From Anisakis pegreffii (taxonomy: Eukaryota; Nematoda; Chromadorea; Rhabditida; Anisakidae): a DNA stretch of 64,000 bases. The notes under the pieces are model-generated. The model did no database searches. It saw nothing but the letters and a program-made list of their open reading frames with translations, and was not told the origin of the DNA. Both the position numbers and the translations under genes were made by a program. Location: contig JAPYMA010000256.1 of NCBI GenBank assembly GCA_035041965.1, positions 1 to 64,000 of the forward strand, given 5' to 3'. The first letter of the stretch is position 1, and each line of letters starts with the position of its first letter. This document shows positions 39,901 to 50,580 of this stretch, one piece after another.

Positions 39901-42900
39901 ATGACGTGATCACAAGTTGCTGGAATTGCGGTGGTGTTTGCGTTGCAGAGGCCCTCTGAGCGAGTTTGGGATTTCAGGTAGTTTGTATGGATAGTGGGAT
40001 AGCGGCCGAATTGTCTTGTCTGTCTTCAATTGTGGGATAAGCAAACTTTATGATGGGGATAATAAATGGGAAACGGATAGTTTAAAGAGAGGTCAATTGC
40101 TTTTTATATAAGTGAGATAAACAATTAATTACGTTATCAAATACTATTTAATGAAGACAAACATTCGCATCAATGATCCCTATCTAATCAGTTATCAATT
40201 CGCTAGCATGCGACAAAAGCGATTTCAAAAAAATTGTTGAAGGTGAGTGGTCCGTTTGGTCATCATGGAATGAATGCACAGCAAAGGACTGCCATCAGCT
40301 TGGTATACAAGATCGAGCACGGGTTTGTTTGAATGGGAGCTCATGTGTTGGTCATACAGTACAACGTGCGTCTTGCTATATGCCATGTTCTAATTTATCA
40401 AACGTTGTCACCTTATCGAACGATTATTACGTTTATCAAACGCCAAATGCAAGTGAACAAACCCAACAAAAGAACGTTAGCAATACCACCAAGGTGAATA
40501 CCAGCAGCAACAAGAAGAATAAAAATGAAAATGCCACACCTAAAAACGATAATACTTCACGACGTAACTATAAGCTAACGTCTAAATCGGACAAGAGTTT
40601 ATCGAAAGGTAAGAATGTTGTGTATGGTATGAGTGTAGATCGGCGAAGCATTCCCGCTGCAACCAAAACCAATCGCACCCCCACAACAACCACCATCTCA
40701 TCCAATCGTGCACAACAACCGTCTCCTTCGACTCCTCAATTCAGCAGAGCTACTCGAGTTGGTTTACAAACAAACACTACGTATTACTACCAACAATCTC
40801 AAACTCCAAAGCAAAGCAATACTCGCTATCAATCGACCCGACCACCGTATCCTGCACGAACGGTATATACCACGGGCGTATCGTACACGATGACCCCAAT
40901 ACCAGCTCAGTACTATCCAAGCGTAACGGGTGTACCACCTAGAGCTGCGGCCGTTCCAAGTAAGTACGTTCAAATCTTTTTATGAATGTTTCCATCGTAA
41001 CCAGTGAATTTCTTTGGTGTTATAAACTCTCGTCTAAAGGTTTCATCTGCATCCGCAAGAGTTCAGGTTGCAATCGGTGATGACGAATTTGAATTATATG
41101 TCTATGGAAATCGAATTGATTCAGAATAAGTAGTGAATCAATTGAAAGCTGAGTATATTTTCGTTCCCCACTTTTTGTCATTTTCAAGAATTGATGAGTT
41201 CAATTCATGCCTTTTGAGACAGCGCCGAGTGACAGCATAACATTCAGCAACCATCTTATTTCGTATATGATATCAAAGAACCACATGAAATATGTAGGCG
41301 ATACGGCCTATCTGAAAGTACACTTTCTAAAGTTCAATTCGTATGATTTCTATCAATCAATCATTAGGTATGAATTAGGGTTTGCACGGGATCCCGGGAT
41401 TGTAATTGTGATCCCGATCCCGGCATTTAAGTTTTGAAAAATCCCGGGGTTTCGGGATTTGATAAAACGGGCCAATTTATGTGAATTTTGACAATATGCC
41501 CATCTTGAAGCAAGCCTTAATTATTCCCATCGAATTTTATATACAGTTATCTCTGCTGTTTGCGCTCTATCACTGATGTTCAGCTAAGGCAATAGACGCA
41601 ATTCGGACGAATGACATGATCAATGACAGCTTAATGAATTTTTACGTAACATTTCATTGAATATTCAACTGATTATTCTGCTCTTCATTAATCTATATCA
41701 AGCTCATCTGGATGCATTCCTTTGTAATAGACAAACAGAGATAATCACATTTTCTAATAAAAACCAAGAGCAACGAAGTTCAATGAAATTTTGAGTCGTT
41801 TCCTCACACGTTATTTGTTCGGCTTCAATATTCCATCTGTTAATTCAACTGCATGTTCTAAAGACTGCAAGTCTTTTTACTTCGCTATTTGGAAACATTT
41901 TCATCCGATCGAATTGTACATAAATTCTCACTGATTTCAATCACAGTGAGATTTCATTGTCGAAGTGAGCACAATTGTTCCATTCAAGGGATCTTAAGCT
42001 TGAATATCGAGTACATTTGCATGATTTGTGATTGAAACTATCAAATGTGTAAGTGCTCAGTAGTTTAATGAAAATCCATTGCGGATATTTTCTAACCTTT
42101 TTAGATAAACTTCGAACTTTTAATTATTTCATAATTCAAATGATATAATTCATGTGGTGCATTTCTTCCGTAAAAAATCGAAATTTCCGAAACGGCAGAA
42201 TTCAGCTGACGTTAATACTGAGAGAAAATGGACTTGAAGCATTGCAAATAAGTGTTTGAGAATCAAGAATTTCATATTCACATGCAAGTGTACTGTTATT
42301 AGCTTAGACTCGAGATGACAAGATGCCTCAGCATAGAATATGCAGTATGCCCTTGCGGCATGATCAATGACATCATTATATGAAATATCAACTTGAATTT
42401 GAATACTTAATTCCTTGGATTTGTTCAATAATTTGTTGAATTAGCTCCTTTCTGATTAATAATGAACATATTGGTTCGAAAAAATATGTTTAAACACGTC
42501 CCGTATCGATATTTCAATAATTGTTCGATCCCGGGATCAAAAATCGATCCCGGAATTGAAAAATCGGCGGGATTTTGCAAACCGTAGTATGAATCTTGAA
42601 GGGATGAGTTTTATTTGAAATCATGGATTATAAGTCATAAAAATTGCTCACCATAAGGATTCAGAAAGTGCATGATTAAGGTCATCCAATAATGCCACTA
42701 AAACGGAGGCAGCAGTCAAACACTACCCCAAACAGATCGGTGAAACAAGCTCACACATCGTTTGCAAAACAACAACTTTCATCGTGGTCCAGTTGGTCGC
42801 CGTGTTCAGTAACGTGTGGTACAGGAACGCAAGTTCGTTTCAAGACGCTGAGCAATCAAAAGCATATTTGGCAGTCACAAGCATGCAGTTTCAAGGTTGT

Positions 42901-43709
42901 TTTCCAGGACAGTTCAAATCGTATGAATTTCGTTCGAAATGATGTAATCGTTTTGTGTCCTTATACTGAGAAGAAGTGATCTTTCAATGCTGTACTGCAG
43001 GAGTGTGCTCCATATTGGACTGGATGGAGTGAATGGAGTCAATGTACGGCAAGTTGCGGATATTCGAGAAGGTATCGGCAGAGAATGTGCATTGGAACAG
43101 TATGCAAAGGTAAAGTGGTGTCGACATTTCAGTACATTTACAACTAACGTATTATGGGCTGTATTCATGGCATTCGAAATTATTCATAAGTAACTTCGCA
43201 ATGCAAAACAATCGGCAATGCATGATTTTTTCGTGAACATTTGTCAAACTGTATCTGTAAGACCTCCTCAGTGCCCGCGTCCATATTCATGCACGTATCA
43301 AATGAAAGGCGCGATTTGATGTTTGGAATGCCGACTAATGTTAATAAGGAATCACTTTTATCCAATCGATTATGATCAATCATTTTCTTTATTGATCTAG
43401 AGTGTTTTTATAAGGGTTTTGTTGAGCAGTATTTTTGTTCAGGTGCATCACTGCGTTTCGAGATCTGTTCAGTACCTCTGTGTCGTCGCGTACAAAAAGT
43501 TGCCATAGCGAAACCTTCGAATGCTATCCGTCGTGGTACCTCGTCAGCGTTACGTGCTAAGAACCGTAGTAAATGTGAGTTGCACTGTAACGTGAAAATT
43601 TTTACGTCTTTCGTTGAACCGAAGAATACGGTGAGGATGCAATTGAGAAATTGGGTCGATGTTCTGCAACAGTTGTAATAGTTTCTTTCGTATGGCAGAT
43701 ATTTTATGA
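26504..43709 (+). CDS. Secreted ADAMTS-family metalloprotease with four thrombospondin repeats
   Basis: Exons: 26504-26563, 27203-27278, 28719-28844, 30504-30634, 30848-30975, 31455-31540, 32256-32353, 32482-32565, 32834-32970, 33119-33262, 33487-33613, 33754-33924, 34203-34295, 34609-34787, 34995-35058, 35171-35301, a junction not resolved, 35506-35555, 35847-36075, 40207-40959, 42681-42895, 43001-43109, 43443-43574, 43699-43709. Domains in order: signal peptide (hydrophobic stretch after MNSSSSMW), propeptide with an HKRSPR furin-type site, reprolysin catalytic domain with HELGHSLGMYHD and a CIMSP Met-turn, disintegrin-like region, central TSP1, Cys-rich part, spacer, then TSP1 repeats and a Thr/Ser/Asn-rich linker. 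ADAMTS enzymes cut extracellular matrix proteins; nematode relatives (gon-1, mig-17, adt genes) act in gonad morphogenesis and body size. I cannot say which nematode paralogue this is. Phase is consistent at all junctions except around 35301-35506 and the weak 30975/31455 pair. Confidence 0.93.
32256..33613 (+). CDS. ADAMTS catalytic domain exons
   Basis: Five exons encode the metalloprotease core. It begins with [11 protein letters not shown], the first strand of the M12B fold. [14 protein letters not shown] and the Asp/His-rich [15 protein letters not shown] helix follow, then [16 protein letters not shown] and finally [17 protein letters not shown]. The three His of HExxHxxGxxH and the catalytic Glu are all present, split between two exons by the intron 33263-33486. 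The Met-turn lies in CCIMSPTVG. With all zinc ligands intact the enzyme should be active. Confidence 0.95.
33754..35058 (+). CDS. ADAMTS disintegrin-like region and central TSP1 repeat
   Basis: Exon 33754-33924 gives a Cys-containing linker after the catalytic domain. Exon 34203-34295 carries [11 protein letters not shown] and [13 protein letters not shown], the conserved disintegrin-like signature. It joins exon 34609-34787 to read [12 protein letters not shown], followed by the central TSP1 (VNGGWSTW... CTSEC). Exon 34995-35058 completes that repeat with [15 protein letters not shown] and RCQ. The first Trp motif is WSTWHDNGG, so the second Trp of the usual W-x-x-W-x-x-W ladder is absent. 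Confidence 0.9.
36116..36652 (-). repeat. 3' LTR of the Bel/Pao element (left copy)
   Basis: It matches the copy at 39488-40028 almost base for base, including the TCGGATTGGTTGGAGCTCAC and GCTGGAATTGCGGTGGTG stretches. Differences are a few percent (for example TTAGGGGGAT against TTCGGGGGAT), indicating that the insertion is not brand new. On the element strand it ends TTGTTCGACA. Confidence 0.92.
37007..39339 (-). pseudogene. Broken gag-protease frame of the Bel/Pao element
   Basis: Starting at Met 39339 ([12 protein letters not shown]), the frame runs to 37444 but is interrupted by one in-frame TGA at 38677-38679. Before the stop lies the family-typical [18 protein letters not shown]ag core. 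After it come helical Gag sequence, two Cys/His knuckles ([14 protein letters not shown] and [12 protein letters not shown]) and a protease-like segment with [11 protein letters not shown]. The continuation of the protease (ILIGSKF and [15 protein letters not shown]) lies in another frame at 37007-37369. The normal active-site triad is D-S/T-G; here a Lys replaces the Ser/Thr. With a stop, a frameshift and this change, the copy is dead as a source of protein. Confidence 0.85.
39488..40028 (-). repeat. 5' LTR of the Bel/Pao element (right copy)
   Basis: Direct copy of 36116-36652. On the element strand it starts TGAAGACAGACAAG and ends TTGTTCGACA. The bases just inside on the element strand (GGGAGCGTCCTGAAGCCGCC) occupy the primer-binding position, but I cannot assign the priming tRNA. 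Confidence 0.92.
40207..43709 (+). CDS. ADAMTS C-terminal TSP1 repeats and low-complexity linker
   Basis: Exon 40207-40959 encodes a TSP1 ([13 protein letters not shown]) followed by about 180 residues rich in Asn, Thr, Ser, Gln, Tyr and Pro, probably an extended, glycosylated linker. Exon 42681-42895 encodes a TSP1 with [14 protein letters not shown], which carries both the W-x-x-W C-mannosylation and CSxTCG O-fucosylation consensus sites. Exons 43001-43109 and 43443-43574 form the last TSP1 ([15 protein letters not shown] ... EICSVPLC) plus a basic tail. The donor at 43575 (GTGAGT) leads to a short last exon with stop at 43707-43709. If that intron is kept, the frame stays open to a stop near 43678 instead. 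Confidence 0.85.
41376..42586. mobile_element. hAT-like non-autonomous DNA transposon (MITE), younger copy with perfect target duplication
   Basis: The 1,211-bp element starts TAGGGTTTGCA and ends TGCAAACCGTA (one mismatch in the 11-bp inverted repeat). It is flanked on both sides by GTATGAAT (41368-41375 and 42587-42594), an exact 8-bp target-site duplication as made by hAT transposases. Subterminal ATCCCGGGAT palindromes occur near both ends. It is related to 9638-10760 and has no transposase frame. It lies in the ADAMTS intron between the exons ending 40959 and starting 42681. Confidence 0.93.
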
Positions 43710-45617
43710 GACGAGAAATTGAACTTGTCTTGTGGAATTCGAGCTTGAGGGAGCGATCAAAGCTGAGAGAGTTTTCAGTGCTGAAAATTACAAAGTATGC
43801 TCCATCATTATCTCATTATCAGCAGCAAGCTGTGCAATTGCGAAATGGAACCATAGCCCAGAGTCGTAAGGACTCGAAGTTTCTCTGTTCTACTTCAAGT
43901 TTATCAAGTAAATGATGCGAATTGCAGGGGTTCACTGAGGTTTGATGATGATAAATGAATTGACGAACGGGTTCAACTGTCACTATCGTTAAACAAAACA
44001 TCAATATGCCTCACTGCCGTCAACTTGAAATATTCTTTGCAAACGGTTTATTGTATTTAGATGAAAAATTAGCCCTCCATCGCTGTCTCTCCAATTAATT
44101 CCATAGAGATTATTTGCTTCTGTGAACTGTTTTTTTTTGATTGATGACTCTCTTACCAATTCGATATTCTCAGAACGTTCTCTTTGAATAATTGTTTCCC
44201 TTTTCATTTCACTAAATCAATACGATTGAGCTATTTTATCATATTTCAAATGCGTATTTCCGATGGAAAACAATCAAAACTTCGACGCTATCGCTATGCG
44301 AATATATCAACAATGTTCGTTATTCGGGTTTTGAGGAAAAAGATTTTTATAATCGAAGTTCATATTCAAATTGCATTCTGGTTAAATAAGCATTATCTGT
44401 TATAGTTGATCATTAGCAAACAATAGATCTCTTACAATGTTGTTCATTTCTGCGTGATATTGTATCGCAATATCAGGTCTAACTGCCACAGTGTTTATCA
44501 TGTGAATGATATACTCACTGCCACTATTTATTCTTATTTTGCAGTATGTATTTTATAGTTTCAGTTATAGGTGAAGTTTCGTTTCATTTGTCTTCTTTCA
44601 GCTTCATCTTGCTGTCACAAACTCGTTGGTAATCAGCAATTGTGCTCTTTTCCATAATTAATGTTGAATTTCTATTACAAAGATTTTGTTTCCTTTTTGA
44701 ATTGTTTCGATAAAGTTCATTTTCACAGCAACTCAATACCCTCCCATCATATTTGAGAATATGAGGATAATGCATTATTCAACAAACCATCTAGCAACAC
44801 ATTTACTGAAACAAGCAGTTGAATGGTTTACAGTTATTTCTGAACGAATATCTCAAAAAAAGTATATTTGCGCTGATGCGTCATCACTGTTGCACCGCAT
44901 CTGTGTTATATCCACGGCAAGTTGAAATATTCACGTTTGAAGCTCTAGAAAGCAGAAATTGAATTAATTTGTTCAGTTTTTGATAAAATCTTCAAAAATT
45001 TCAAAGATGAATCCTGGATGTTCGTTGTCACGTGGGTTATTTGGTAACGAGTATTCACTGAGACGATTTGATACTACGTAAATTAAAGGTTGCAAGTAGA
45101 TGAGGATGAGGTAGATAAATCCACTCCACAATTTCGAAATAAATTCTCAACAATATCTCATCAGAATGAAGTGTATCAAAAACCAACCAATAGTGATGAT
45201 GTTCGAAGAACCTTACAAGTTGATTGCGTAATCGTCTTCCATTTTTATCATTCGACGCACGTTGATTCTTGTTAGATGGCTTTATCTTATGCAAACGCAA
45301 TTTATTCAACGAACGCTTTCCAAAATCTGCAAACCATTCTGTTATGAGTATTTTTTGAGTTCGGAATATGTGAAGCAAATACATACATCAATGAAACAGG
45401 GGACTTTTACAGTTGTAATCACATGAAATTCAATGACATATTCAGTATTTAAATTTAATATTTAAGCACATTAGAAATTCAACGTTTCAGTCATATTTAA
45501 ACGCATAAAATAAGTTCATGTTGAATAAATTCCTTTGAAGAATGGAATAATTTAGATAGACTGAATTGGATTGTTGATCGTAAAGTTAGCTGAATTTTGA
45601 TTACCAATTGAACCGAC
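43710..45617. other. Intergenic stretch between convergent ADAMTS and NLP genes
   Basis: About 1.9 kb, AT-rich. Short frames on both strands (for example 45055-45384 on -) have no recognisable domain. It should contain the 3' ends of the two convergent genes, but I cannot mark the polyadenylation sites with confidence. Confidence 0.5.
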
Positions 45618-47164
45618 TTATAACTCGCAAAATGAATTGATGATTTCGATAGAATGTGTGAACATATGGCATTCAGTATTACTCGGACTGTCGTAATCAT
45701 AATAAAATTTACCGAAGTCGGTTCCTTCGAGCATATCGAGAGCTCGTTTGTTGAAGCCGAATCCGAGTCCTTCAAGACTGTCGAGTGCTCTCTTATTGAA
45801 GCCGAAGCCAGCTCCTTCGAGCCCATCCAGAGCTCTCTTATTGAAGCCGAAGCCAGCTCCTTCGAGCCCATCTAAAGCTCTCTTGTTGAAACCGAATCCG
45901 AGTCCTTCAAGACTGTCCAGTGCTCTCTTATTGAAACCGAAGCCAGCTCCCTCAAGACCATCTAAAGCCCTCTTGTTGAAACCGAATCCAGCCCCTTCGA
46001 GCCCATCCAGAGCTCTCTTGTTGAAGCCGAAGCCAGCACCCTCGAGGTTATCCAATGCCCGCTTATCGAAGCCAAAACCAGTTCCTTCCATTGAGTCCAG
46101 GGCTCTCTTATCGAAGCCGAAACCAGCACCCTCGAGGCTATCCAATGCCCGTTTATTGAAGCCGAACCCGGCCCCTTCAAGTCCATCCAGTGCTCGTTTA
46201 TTAAATCCAAAGCCCGTTCCTTCCATCGAATCAAGCGCTCGCTTTTTCAAGCCAAATCCAGCTCCCTCTAAGCTATCCAGTGCGCGTTTCTTCAACCCAA
46301 AACCAGTACCTTCAAGACTGTCAAGTGCTCTCTTATCGAATCCAAAACCTGCACCTTCCATTGCGTCAAGCGCACGTTTCTTCAATGGTCTGAATCTTTC
46401 TTCATCGTCCAATAAGTTCAGCGATGGCTTTTTGAGTTGTTTAACGCGAGGCAGTGCTGTCGTTGATGTTATACACATAATCTGAAAACCCTACACATCA
46501 TATCTCGGATTAAAGCTATTATTGCATCAAATAAAGATCATCGACCGGTTAGAGTTATTCTTTGAATGCAAACTTTATGCTTCATTTAATTAATGTTTGC
46601 TAGGAAATAATCGGAAGCATTGCTTTCAATTTTGCATTTACCATCTAATCATTTTGCTTGATTAAACTGCTTTCAAGCATTAGTTGTATTAATGATCAGA
46701 GAATGAAATGCTACAAAGAGGAAATTGTCACTGGAATGATTCGTACGTGTTCGACAAGCAGCTTAATCAACTCGAATAAGAAGTTTGGGAATGGATTAAA
46801 ACGAAATGAGATTCATCATTGATTGAATTTTATTGAACGATCTATCTCATTGAATTGAGCCTTTCCTACGTGGACGAACCAACGAATCAAAACAACGTTT
46901 CTTTGATCAATTTATTCACTCCGAATATTTTATGCAAACTCCTATTTGTTGCTATAAAAACTGCGCCACCGTTCATAAACGAGTCTGCAATGAATAAAAC
47001 TCGAAGAATGAGCTTAAAACAAGTTGATTCCTTCAGTAAATTTATTCTCAAATAGAAACGATACCATCGTCTTTGTAACGCAATTGAAGGGAGAAATCGT
47101 GACTTACCAGTGCTAAAGTGAACAAGTTGTATACGATGGAGTTTGGCATAAACTGTGAGATCAT
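45618..47164 (-). CDS. nlp-14: Orcokinin-like neuropeptide precursor (NLP-14-like), two exons
   Basis: Exon 1 (47164-47108, 19 codons) and exon 2 (46481-45618) join in phase 0 to a 306-residue precursor. The N-terminus MISQFMPNSIVYNL followed by FTLALIMCITSTTALP is a good signal peptide, with the splice inside the hydrophobic core. After a spacer ending PLKKR come 14 tandem peptides of the form ALDSLEGAGFGFN, each closed by the dibasic site KR, then one degenerate copy (ALDMLEGTDFG) and a non-repeating acidic/Tyr tail. C. elegans nlp-14 encodes the related ALDGLDGAGFGFD-type peptides of the orcokinin family, neuronal peptides linked to sleep-like quiescence. Here the conserved Asp before Gly is replaced by Glu in every copy. 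The gene points toward the ADAMTS gene. Confidence 0.93.
45699..46373 (-). repeat. nlp-14: 45-bp tandem repeat encoding the orcokinin-like peptides (14 + 1 units)
   Basis: Fifteen units of 45 bp (15 codons including KR). In order from the N-terminus, position 4-7 variants are AMEG, SLEG, SLEG, SMEG, GLEG, SLEG, SMEG, NLEG, GLEG, GLEG, SLEG, GLEG, GLEG, SLEG, then MLEG in the degenerate copy. Units 9-11 and 12-14 repeat the same GLEGA-GLEGA-SLEGL order, pointing to a recent 135-bp duplication. The opposite strand is also open through the array, only because of this repetition. Confidence 0.95.
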
Positions 47165-47180
47165 TTTGAATTGTAATCAC

Positions 47181-47190
47181 CTGAAAAACG
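47181..47190 (-). promoter_or_regulatory. Probable trans-splice or 5'UTR acceptor upstream of the NLP start
   Basis: On the - strand the sequence CGTTTTTCAG lies 16 bases upstream of the ATG at 47164. A TTTTTCAG acceptor this close to the start fits spliced-leader addition in nematodes. It could equally be the acceptor of a 5'UTR exon. Confidence 0.55.
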
Positions 47191-50100
47191 TTCTGAAAAT
47201 AGTTTTGCTTTCTGCATATTTTTCGCAACACTGAAACACAGCGTACGAAAAATTCGCCACGAAATCGGCCGCAGAATTATTGAAATTTCCGAGTACAAAA
47301 CAATCGCCGAAGAATTGAATACAGTGGATGGATGATCCATGGCACACGATTTGCATTCAGAAAATTTGTTCCAAGCGAGTGCATTGAGGCATATAATTCG
47401 AATGACGGGGTATACTTGGTGAAGAGTTGAACTAATCGTATGAGTGGTATTGGATAACTTGTTCGAGTGGTGAATCAGAAATCACATTGAAAACGTTAAT
47501 ATGATGATCTCTGGAGTTATGGATAAGAAGTAGATTCATCACCTAGTATATTTGGCGTTATTGACGACAGTGAGATTTCAGAACTGATCACAATGTCGTT
47601 TTTCCTAGTAGCGTCAAAAAAATCGCACAGTAAATTTTTGAACATATTGCTAGTCGTCGAAACTCACATGCCCTGTTGAAATGACCTATGAAGGTGACGT
47701 TAAGAAGTGATTAGTTGGGAGGGATAAATGATGGGATAACAGAAGCGATGATACGCTCACTTCAGTGAGGACTTCTCTTGACACTGTTTTAGAGAAGAAT
47801 CGAACCACAGAAGACCACCTTCGATCTGAATTCCTCACCGAATGACATGGTTTGGATAGTTGCGCATCGCTTATAAACAACATCACGAGCGTTATGAGTG
47901 CTCATAACTGCTTAGCACTATTAGCACTCTTGTCTCGTTTTTCGATATCCTTTTTCGATTTTTCAATGAGCAATTCAAATTGCATCAGCGATAGCTCTTA
48001 TTCAACTCTCAACTGAATACGTTCAAAATGCGCACTACCCAACGAAATATTCGAAAAACTACCGTAATGTGTCTATTATAAGTAATTTATATGCATATTT
48101 ATGCATTAAATTAGTGACAGTTTAATTGAACTCATCAAATTTCTTATATCATTCTACCGAACAAACAATTGCACATTAGAAACAGCATCACTGAAGAAAA
48201 AATATTGCGATCTGTCGAGAATTCATATAAATAGGGCAGTCAAAACTGGCATTGGTTTTCTGTGGCAGGATTAGGCAGATAGAATTCTTTCGACTGAATC
48301 TTCTTGGATTGTCACGAAAGGCGCTTATAAAAGTCTTAAATTGATTGTAGGTTGTTGACTGATTAAATAGGATTAAATCAAACTGACGTTTGTGGTGAAA
48401 TTAGCATGCGTTTATCTCGTTAAGTGATCAACAAAAATACGTAATTATGAAAGTCACAATTAACGCTATCACATTTCAAGGGGGCGGATACATGTGACAT
48501 TAATTTGATTACGCCTCTCAATATTGAATAGATGAATAAAACGAAATGCTCAATTTTGAGTTATTGACAATTTGTTTGTGATGAGATCAGCGATAGATAA
48601 GTCGAATTTTATGCCCACATCAAAGCGCTTATCCTACTCGGACATTCAGATTAGCGGAGGTTTTGAATGAACGCAATCGAAAGATAACCAGACGGTTTGC
48701 TGAATCATACTGGGACTAATTTGATGAATGCGATGATTGACGGGTTTATCCTGCGACTGAGCTTATCAAATTTGCGGGAATATTCACGCGACTTTATATT
48801 CATTCATAGCTAGGCAATGGAAAACAGCACTCAATCGTTTGATTAATATTACCTTTGTTTTTGCCATTCATTATGCAACAGATCCATTTGTGAATGTTTA
48901 CTTCACTCCCACTTTTTCTTCATTTATTCAATGCAACTTCATAGTGAAGTTGCGACTGAATGCAATCATCACAATAAGATGAGAACTTGGAGTGAAACTT
49001 AAAAATACATCAAACATGAGCATATATCCATTTTGACAACTTCATTTATTCGTTCATTACCGAGCAAATCTGTTCTTGTGCAATCGAAACATTTGTTCGG
49101 AAACTTTCACCCCAATTTGCTAGCGTTTCACTGAACAAACAAGAAAATCTAGTGGAAACGTGATAGACAAAACTACTCGGTTTCCATCAAAATCCCAGGC
49201 TAGCTTAAAGACACAAACCAACCGATGCTCGAAATTCACAATTACGAGCCAATGTACTCCTCATCTCTGACAGCAATAAAACCCATCCATTTGCAAATTA
49301 GATTAAGTCCAAAGCAGTGGTTGCTCATGATGTCCATGAATAGCTATCAAACTCATTCAGATTACGTGAACGTACTTCAACCAACAATTTTGACCAACCT
49401 ACTCTTTTATATTGGCCACTAAATCCTTTATTGTGAATAGAGTAAACCGATTCTAACGTCCACCTTAAACTGAACCAACCCGTCACTTGTAAACAATCCA
49501 TTTTATGCACTTCCTCAAAGAATTTCATCTTCCAATTGAGTATTTGAGGTCGCTTCTTAAATCATTAGAAAACGAACATTCGTAAGCACTATTTGGTTGA
49601 ATAACTGGATGGTTGTATTGCGTGATATGCCATTATCATGAAACATGTCATCAAACAAATTAGCTGCAAAATCATCAGTTAGAATAACCATTCAATGACT
49701 GACATCCTGAAGGTGCAATCAGCATGAATATCTCCTCATCATGATCTTTTTGTGACTGTTTTTTTTAACGTTGGAATGCAACCATGAAAAAGCATTCGAT
49801 AGGATGGGCTCTCAATTTAATGACTGATTATTAAATTAGATTTTATTTTAATAATTTCGATAGAGAGCGAGCAATGATGCAATTATCACAGCGGACTGTA
49901 TGTTCAGCTTGGAGCGTTTTTTGTTTCCGAAAAAGGAGCAGCGTTCTTGAGCAGTTAGGCCACCGCACATAGAATACACGAAAACGCATGAAAATAATGA
50001 AGGAGAACAGTGCAATCCTAAGCTTGAGGTTACAAAATAGTGGCGCATGAAGTGAAATGCAAAACTGATCACGATGGTGGAAAATATACACTCATACAAA

Positions 50101-50382
50101 CATTCCATTCATGCAGTGTAATCCGTATTAAACCGAACTAATTTTCATGCCATAACGCTCATATTCTCTGTGAATTCCAGTAAACATATCATTTACGGAA
50201 AAGACGTGCTCATAGCAAGTTCGCTCACTGAAAACAACAAACATCTTCAAAACTTGCCATAAAACTAAATGTCATTCTTAACGTTGCGGACACATTCGAT
50301 TTGTGACTCACAGTCAAATGAATGAAAACAAAAGCGTTCGTTAGATGCGCACTCAAGTTTGATAATGAAAATCTGCTACTGA

Positions 50383-50448
50383 ATCGCTTAATTCCTGTCA
50401 ATCGTGAAAATAAGGTAGTATTTTCACGATTGACAGGAATTAAGCGAT
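50383..50448. repeat. Perfect 30-bp inverted repeat with 6-base loop
   Basis: The left arm 50383-50412 starts ATCGCTTAATTCCTG. The right arm 50419-50448 is its exact reverse complement. The loop 50413-50418 is AGGTAG. There are no mismatches in 30 pairs and no coding frame uses it. It could be a small RNA-type hairpin, a recent foldback, or a template-switch product. Confidence 0.93.
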
Positions 50449-50580
50449 CTATAAGCATCGATAATGGTCGATGCAACAACTACACATGATAAGTGTGCAG
50501 GCAAACGAAAAATTCGGTGGCACTAGATCCACCATGACAAAATGAACTTATGTCGTTTACTCGTTAACTGAAACTGATTC

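Larger units (their letters stand above)
36116..40028 (-). mobile_element. Bel/Pao-type LTR retrotransposon lacking RT and integrase, in an ADAMTS intron
   Basis: Two direct LTRs of about 537-541 bp (36116-36652 and 39488-40028) flank a 2.8-kb interior read on the - strand, opposite to the host gene. The interior encodes a Gag-like protein with a Bel/Pao-type core and CCHC knuckles, then an aspartic-protease-like region. The protease region stops near 37.0 kb, and only about 350 bp separates it from the 3' LTR, so reverse transcriptase, RNase H and integrase are missing altogether. The LTR edges read TG...CA except that the inner end of the left LTR has lost the dinucleotide. I found no clear target-site duplication. 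The element begins about 40 bases after the donor of the 35847-36075 exon. Confidence 0.88.

Noticed and set aside
45748..46485. Long open frame (245 codons) on the + strand, rich in Pro, Ser and Lys
   Set aside because: It is the antisense of the orcokinin-like tandem repeat; the 45-bp period keeps it open. The - strand reading has a signal peptide, KR sites and a known family.
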